From NCBI RefSeq assembly GCF_012641365.1, contig NZ_JABAIM010000001.1:744001-808000 (forward strand): 64,000 bases of DNA, in the 5' to 3' direction. The DNA is from Leeia aquatica (GTDB lineage Bacteria; Pseudomonadota; Gammaproteobacteria; Burkholderiales; Leeiaceae). Position 1 is the stretch's first letter, and every line of letters starts with the position of its first letter. The position numbers were made by a program, and so were the translations under genes. The notes below the pieces were generated by a model that was given only the letters and a program-made list of their open reading frames with translations, ran no database searches and had not been told where the DNA came from. Shown piece by piece: positions 61,830-64,000 of the stretch.

Positions 61830-62558
61830 ATGAACTTTCCAATTATCAATGTATTCGATGAACCCTATGAAGTTCGGGAAATGCGGGAACTAAGCAATGA
61901 TGAATTTTTTGAAAAGGCCCTGAGAACTGGCAAAATTTCCTTCACCCAACGGCAGCACATTATTGAGACCATCAACAACCATTATGAAGCTGCACATTAC
62001 ATGCTCAGGGTTGCACAGGATAATAGCTTGGAGTCCCATATTGATCGGGCGCTAGAGAATTCTTTCTCAAAAATCATGAATCACATGCAGAAAACGCTTC
62101 CGAATTCTATTTCAACCTACCAAAGCTCCTACCCCGATTATGACATTGCTGCGGTATCCAATGACATTAAGAGATTTGGTGGCCTACTTCACCAAGGGCA
62201 AGTACTTTTCCATGGTGGGTATTGTCGTCATGAGGTAGGCGAGACGCTCTCTATTGATAGACCGCTTTCCACCAGCTTCTGTCCGCAAATTGCGTTACGC
62301 AACGCAGAGTGGCGTGAAAAAGCTTATGATGCCGACGAAGTTAACATTTTTGTTTTGACGGTTTCTTCGACAACCGTTAAGGCCTACGTCCTCCCGTTAA
62401 CCGGGAAGTTTGGACACGAAAAAGAAGTTCTTATTTCGCCAGGCATAACACTGACAGTAAAAAAGAAAACATTGGTTCGTAATGATTACGCTGTACGCAA
62501 GTCTAATTATCCCGAAAAGAGTGTTTCCGCATATATTATTGAAATTGACCTTGAGTAA
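61830..62558 (+). CDS. ADP-ribosyltransferase-like protein
   Basis: 242 residues. The first 110 residues are helical. Residues 120-210 carry ADP-ribosyltransferase landmarks: LFHGGYCR (126-133), a STS segment PLSTSF (145-150) and EKEVLISPG (197-205) with the EXE pair Glu197/Glu199. The usual first Arg of R-S-E enzymes is replaced by His128, with Arg133 close by, so activity is uncertain. Such domains modify host proteins in toxins and anti-phage systems. Start uncertain: ATG 61830 or TTG 61809. AT-rich and without relatives nearby. Confidence 0.6.
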   Translation: MNFPIINVFDEPYEVREMRELSNDEFFEKALRTGKISFTQRQHIIETINNHYEAAHYMLRVAQDNSLESHIDRALENSFSKIMNHMQKTLPNSISTYQSSYPDYDIAAVSNDIKRFGGLLHQGQVLFHGGYCRHEVGETLSIDRPLSTSFCPQIALRNAEWREKAYDADEVNIFVLTVSSTTVKAYVLPLTGKFGHEKEVLISPGITLTVKKKTLVRNDYAVRKSNYPEKSVSAYIIEIDLE

Positions 62559-62581
62559 AGCCAACGTTTGTAATTTACAAT

Positions 62582-63043
62582 TTACTGCACCACTGAAAAT
62601 TCTTGAACAATTCCTTTAGGCGAACTCTTTAGCTTTATCATAAGCACTGTCTCTCTTTTTTTATAATCAACCCCCACGCCAAGGCTAACAATTTTAATTA
62701 CCCCGTTCCTTTCACACAAATTAAAGCCCCGCACCCCAGGGTATACGTATTGTGCTTTAATTAAATAAAAACTGCCTTCGCCCTTTAGGGTCCCCGCTCT
62801 GCTAAAGAAAAAACGCTCATCCCCTTTTGGCATTTTATAGTACGCACTCGCCCCAAGATAAAATTTGGCCGCATCCAATGTTGAATAAGGCACTTCAACC
62901 CATGCATTATCGGGAATAAGGTTGAATTTTTTAGCAGGGTTTGTTTCCTCCGTCTGGTTCAGGCAATCGTTATTATCAAACTCTGCTTTTACATAGAGCG
63001 GGAAAGATACGGCAGCCAGAACCAGCAACCATCGCACGTACAT
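62582..63043 (-). CDS. secreted hypothetical protein convergent with the ART-like gene
   Basis: Signal peptide MYVRWLLVLAAVSFPLYVKA, then a 130-residue domain with one probable disulfide (NDCLNQ, NLCERN) and paired strands (YYKMPKGDERFFFSRAGTLK; VDYKKRETVLMIKL). A GGAGG site sets the ATG. No family recognised. It ends 23 bases from the ART-like stop and shares its low GC. Periplasmic, so it would be unlikely to neutralise a cytoplasmic toxin directly. Confidence 0.68.
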   Translation of the reverse strand: MYVRWLLVLAAVSFPLYVKAEFDNNDCLNQTEETNPAKKFNLIPDNAWVEVPYSTLDAAKFYLGASAYYKMPKGDERFFFSRAGTLKGEGSFYLIKAQYVYPGVRGFNLCERNGVIKIVSLGVGVDYKKRETVLMIKLKSSPKGIVQEFSVVQ

Positions 63044-63112
63044 TAAATTTCCTCCAACTGTGTTCAGCCATCCCTGACAAGGCATTACTTTACCCCAGCG
63101 GACCATCTCCCC

Positions 63113-63697
63113 TCACCCCTCCAGCATCCGTTCCGCCGTCTCCACCATCGCCTGCACCACCGGGTGTTGCGGGGTGTAGGTCTGGCTGGCGGCGTAGGCG
63201 CCTTCGATGAGCAGGGCCAGCGCGTCGGCGCGGGCGGGGGGGAGCTGGGCTTGCTGGCAGAGCTGGTGCAGGCGGGCGAGCAGGCGGGCTTTGCTGTCTG
63301 CCACCATTTTGCGAGCCGGGTGCTGCGGGTCGGTGAATTCGCTGGCGATGTTGACGAAGGGGCAGCCGCGAAAGCCGGGCTTGGCGGCGCGGCCCGCGAG
63401 GTCGACAAAGAATTGCCGTATCTGTAGCCGGGGCTGGCCGGGGTGGGCGGCTTCGGCGGCGGCAAAGTAGGCCCAGAACACCTCATCCATGCGCTGCAGG
63501 TAGCGCAGCAGCAGCTCATCCTTGTTGGCGAACTGGCGGTAGACCGCCATCTTGTTCACCCCGGCCCGGCTGGCCACTTCATCCACACTCACGGCGCGCG
63601 CGCCTTCCTGATAGAACAGCGCATCCACCGCTTCCAGGATGCGCTGCTGGGCGTCCTGCGCTTTGGTCACCGTCCGGCGTGGGGTTTTGTCACTCAT
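63113..63697 (-). CDS. TetR-family regulator, divergent from DUF2000 gene
   Basis: 194 residues. QQRILEAVDALFYQEGARAV then SVDEVASRAGVNKMAVYRQF is a TetR helix-turn-helix. The C-terminal half includes RGCPFVNIASEF, a motif shared by a branch of TetR regulators. Two operators lie in the divergent gap, so it likely represses itself and the DUF2000 gene. Confidence 0.88.
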   Translation of the reverse strand: MSDKTPRRTVTKAQDAQQRILEAVDALFYQEGARAVSVDEVASRAGVNKMAVYRQFANKDELLLRYLQRMDEVFWAYFAAAEAAHPGQPRLQIRQFFVDLAGRAAKPGFRGCPFVNIASEFTDPQHPARKMVADSKARLLARLHQLCQQAQLPPARADALALLIEGAYAASQTYTPQHPVVQAMVETAERMLEG

Positions 63698-63714
63698 GCT
63701 GTTGCTCTTGACTT

Positions 63715-63761
63715 GTTACTGACCAGTATCATAACATCGAATCATGTTACCGATTAGTAAC
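63715..63761. promoter_or_regulatory. two TetR operators between divergent genes
   Basis: GTTACTGACCAGTATC (63715-63730) and GTTACCGATTAGTAAC (63746-63761) are near-palindromes that share the ideal form GTTACTGATCAGTAAC. Their centres are 31 bp apart, three helical turns, so two dimers could bind the same face. They overlap the likely promoters of both flanking genes. Confidence 0.78.
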
Positions 63762-63778
63762 AAAACAGGAGAGCGAAG

Positions 63779-64000
63779 ATGTCGGAGCAGAAGTGTGTGA
63801 TCGTGATTGACCCGGAGCTGCCGCTGGGGGTGATTGCCAATGCCGCAGCGGTGCTGGCGGTGAGCCTGGGCAAAGCGGTGCCGGAGCTGGTGGGGCATGA
63901 CCTGCAGGATGCCGATGGCCTGCCGCACCGGGGCATCACCACCGCCGCCATTCCCATCCTGAAAGGCAGTGCCGATGGCCTGCAGCAGATGCGCAGCGCG
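63779..64000 (+). CDS. DUF2000 protein, 5' part (runs off the window)
   Basis: 74 residues before the window ends: MSEQKCVIVIDPELPLGVIA and NAAAVLAVSLGKAVPELVGH then DLQDADGLPHRGITTAAIPI. The opening matches DUF2000 proteins, a small family related to peptidyl-tRNA hydrolase folds, function unknown. AGGAG precedes the ATG. Probably controlled by the divergent TetR. Confidence 0.82.
   Translation, partial: MSEQKCVIVIDPELPLGVIANAAAVLAVSLGKAVPELVGHDLQDADGLPHRGITTAAIPILKGSADGLQQMRSA

Overview
The window reads as chromosomal DNA from a GC-rich Gram-negative bacterium, most likely a betaproteobacterium. A Chromobacteriaceae/Chitinibacteraceae-type relative is a guess from overall gene style; no rRNA or tRNA gene is present to settle it. 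Many genes carry Sec signal peptides or lipoboxes, Shine-Dalgarno motifs are clear, and most of the window is dense and GC-rich. AT-richer islands (about 2.4-6.8, 9.6-11.5, 30.6-31.7, 42.7-43.7, 45.8-46.1, 55.1-56.3 and 61.5-63.0 kb) hold the less familiar genes and look horizontally acquired.

Layout. 0-6.8 kb: small hypothetical and secreted genes, then an operon led by an 1138-residue membrane protein of unknown function whose start lies in a 33-bp tandem duplication. 6.9-9.5 kb: a phage-type immunity module (CI/LexA-like repressor divergent from DUF1376, DUF6475 and a third phage-like gene) without integrase or structural genes. 9.6-11.5 kb: an overlapping AAA ATPase + PIN nuclease pair, the strongest defence-system candidate. 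11.6-31.7 kb: housekeeping and accessory genes, including a paralogous zinc-ribbon/secreted family, a DUF389 protein, aldo-keto reductase, SDR + LysR, Asp/Glu racemase and a T5orf172-like GIY-YIG protein. 31.8-36.0 kb: an aldehyde oxidation module (AcoR-type activator, sigma-54 promoter with two upstream inverted repeats, aldehyde dehydrogenase, DUF779). 36-46 kb: WG-repeat protein, a pair of 32-nt inverted repeats, a PAS-GGDEF protein, a DJ-1/PfpI protein plus nucleotidyltransferase, and an AT-rich cluster of orphan immunity-like genes. 46-54.4 kb: four surface-adhesin-E-like secreted paralogues (three in tandem) with SUKH-like, Imm49-like and LRR proteins. 54.4-64 kb: a short phage-like operon whose promoter shares a 14-bp sequence with the CI operator, an ImmA/IrrE metallopeptidase with a membrane partner, a TetR + acyltransferase-like operon, tandem periplasmic binding proteins, two further TetR modules with readable operators, and an isolated ADP-ribosyltransferase-like gene facing a secreted protein.

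Working links. The CI-like repressor probably controls its own divergent phage genes and may also act in trans at 54.4 kb. The AcoR-type protein probably activates the aldehyde dehydrogenase from sigma-54. Each of the three TetR genes has inverted repeats in its control region, consistent with autoregulation. No IS element, CRISPR array, tRNA, rRNA or replication origin was seen.
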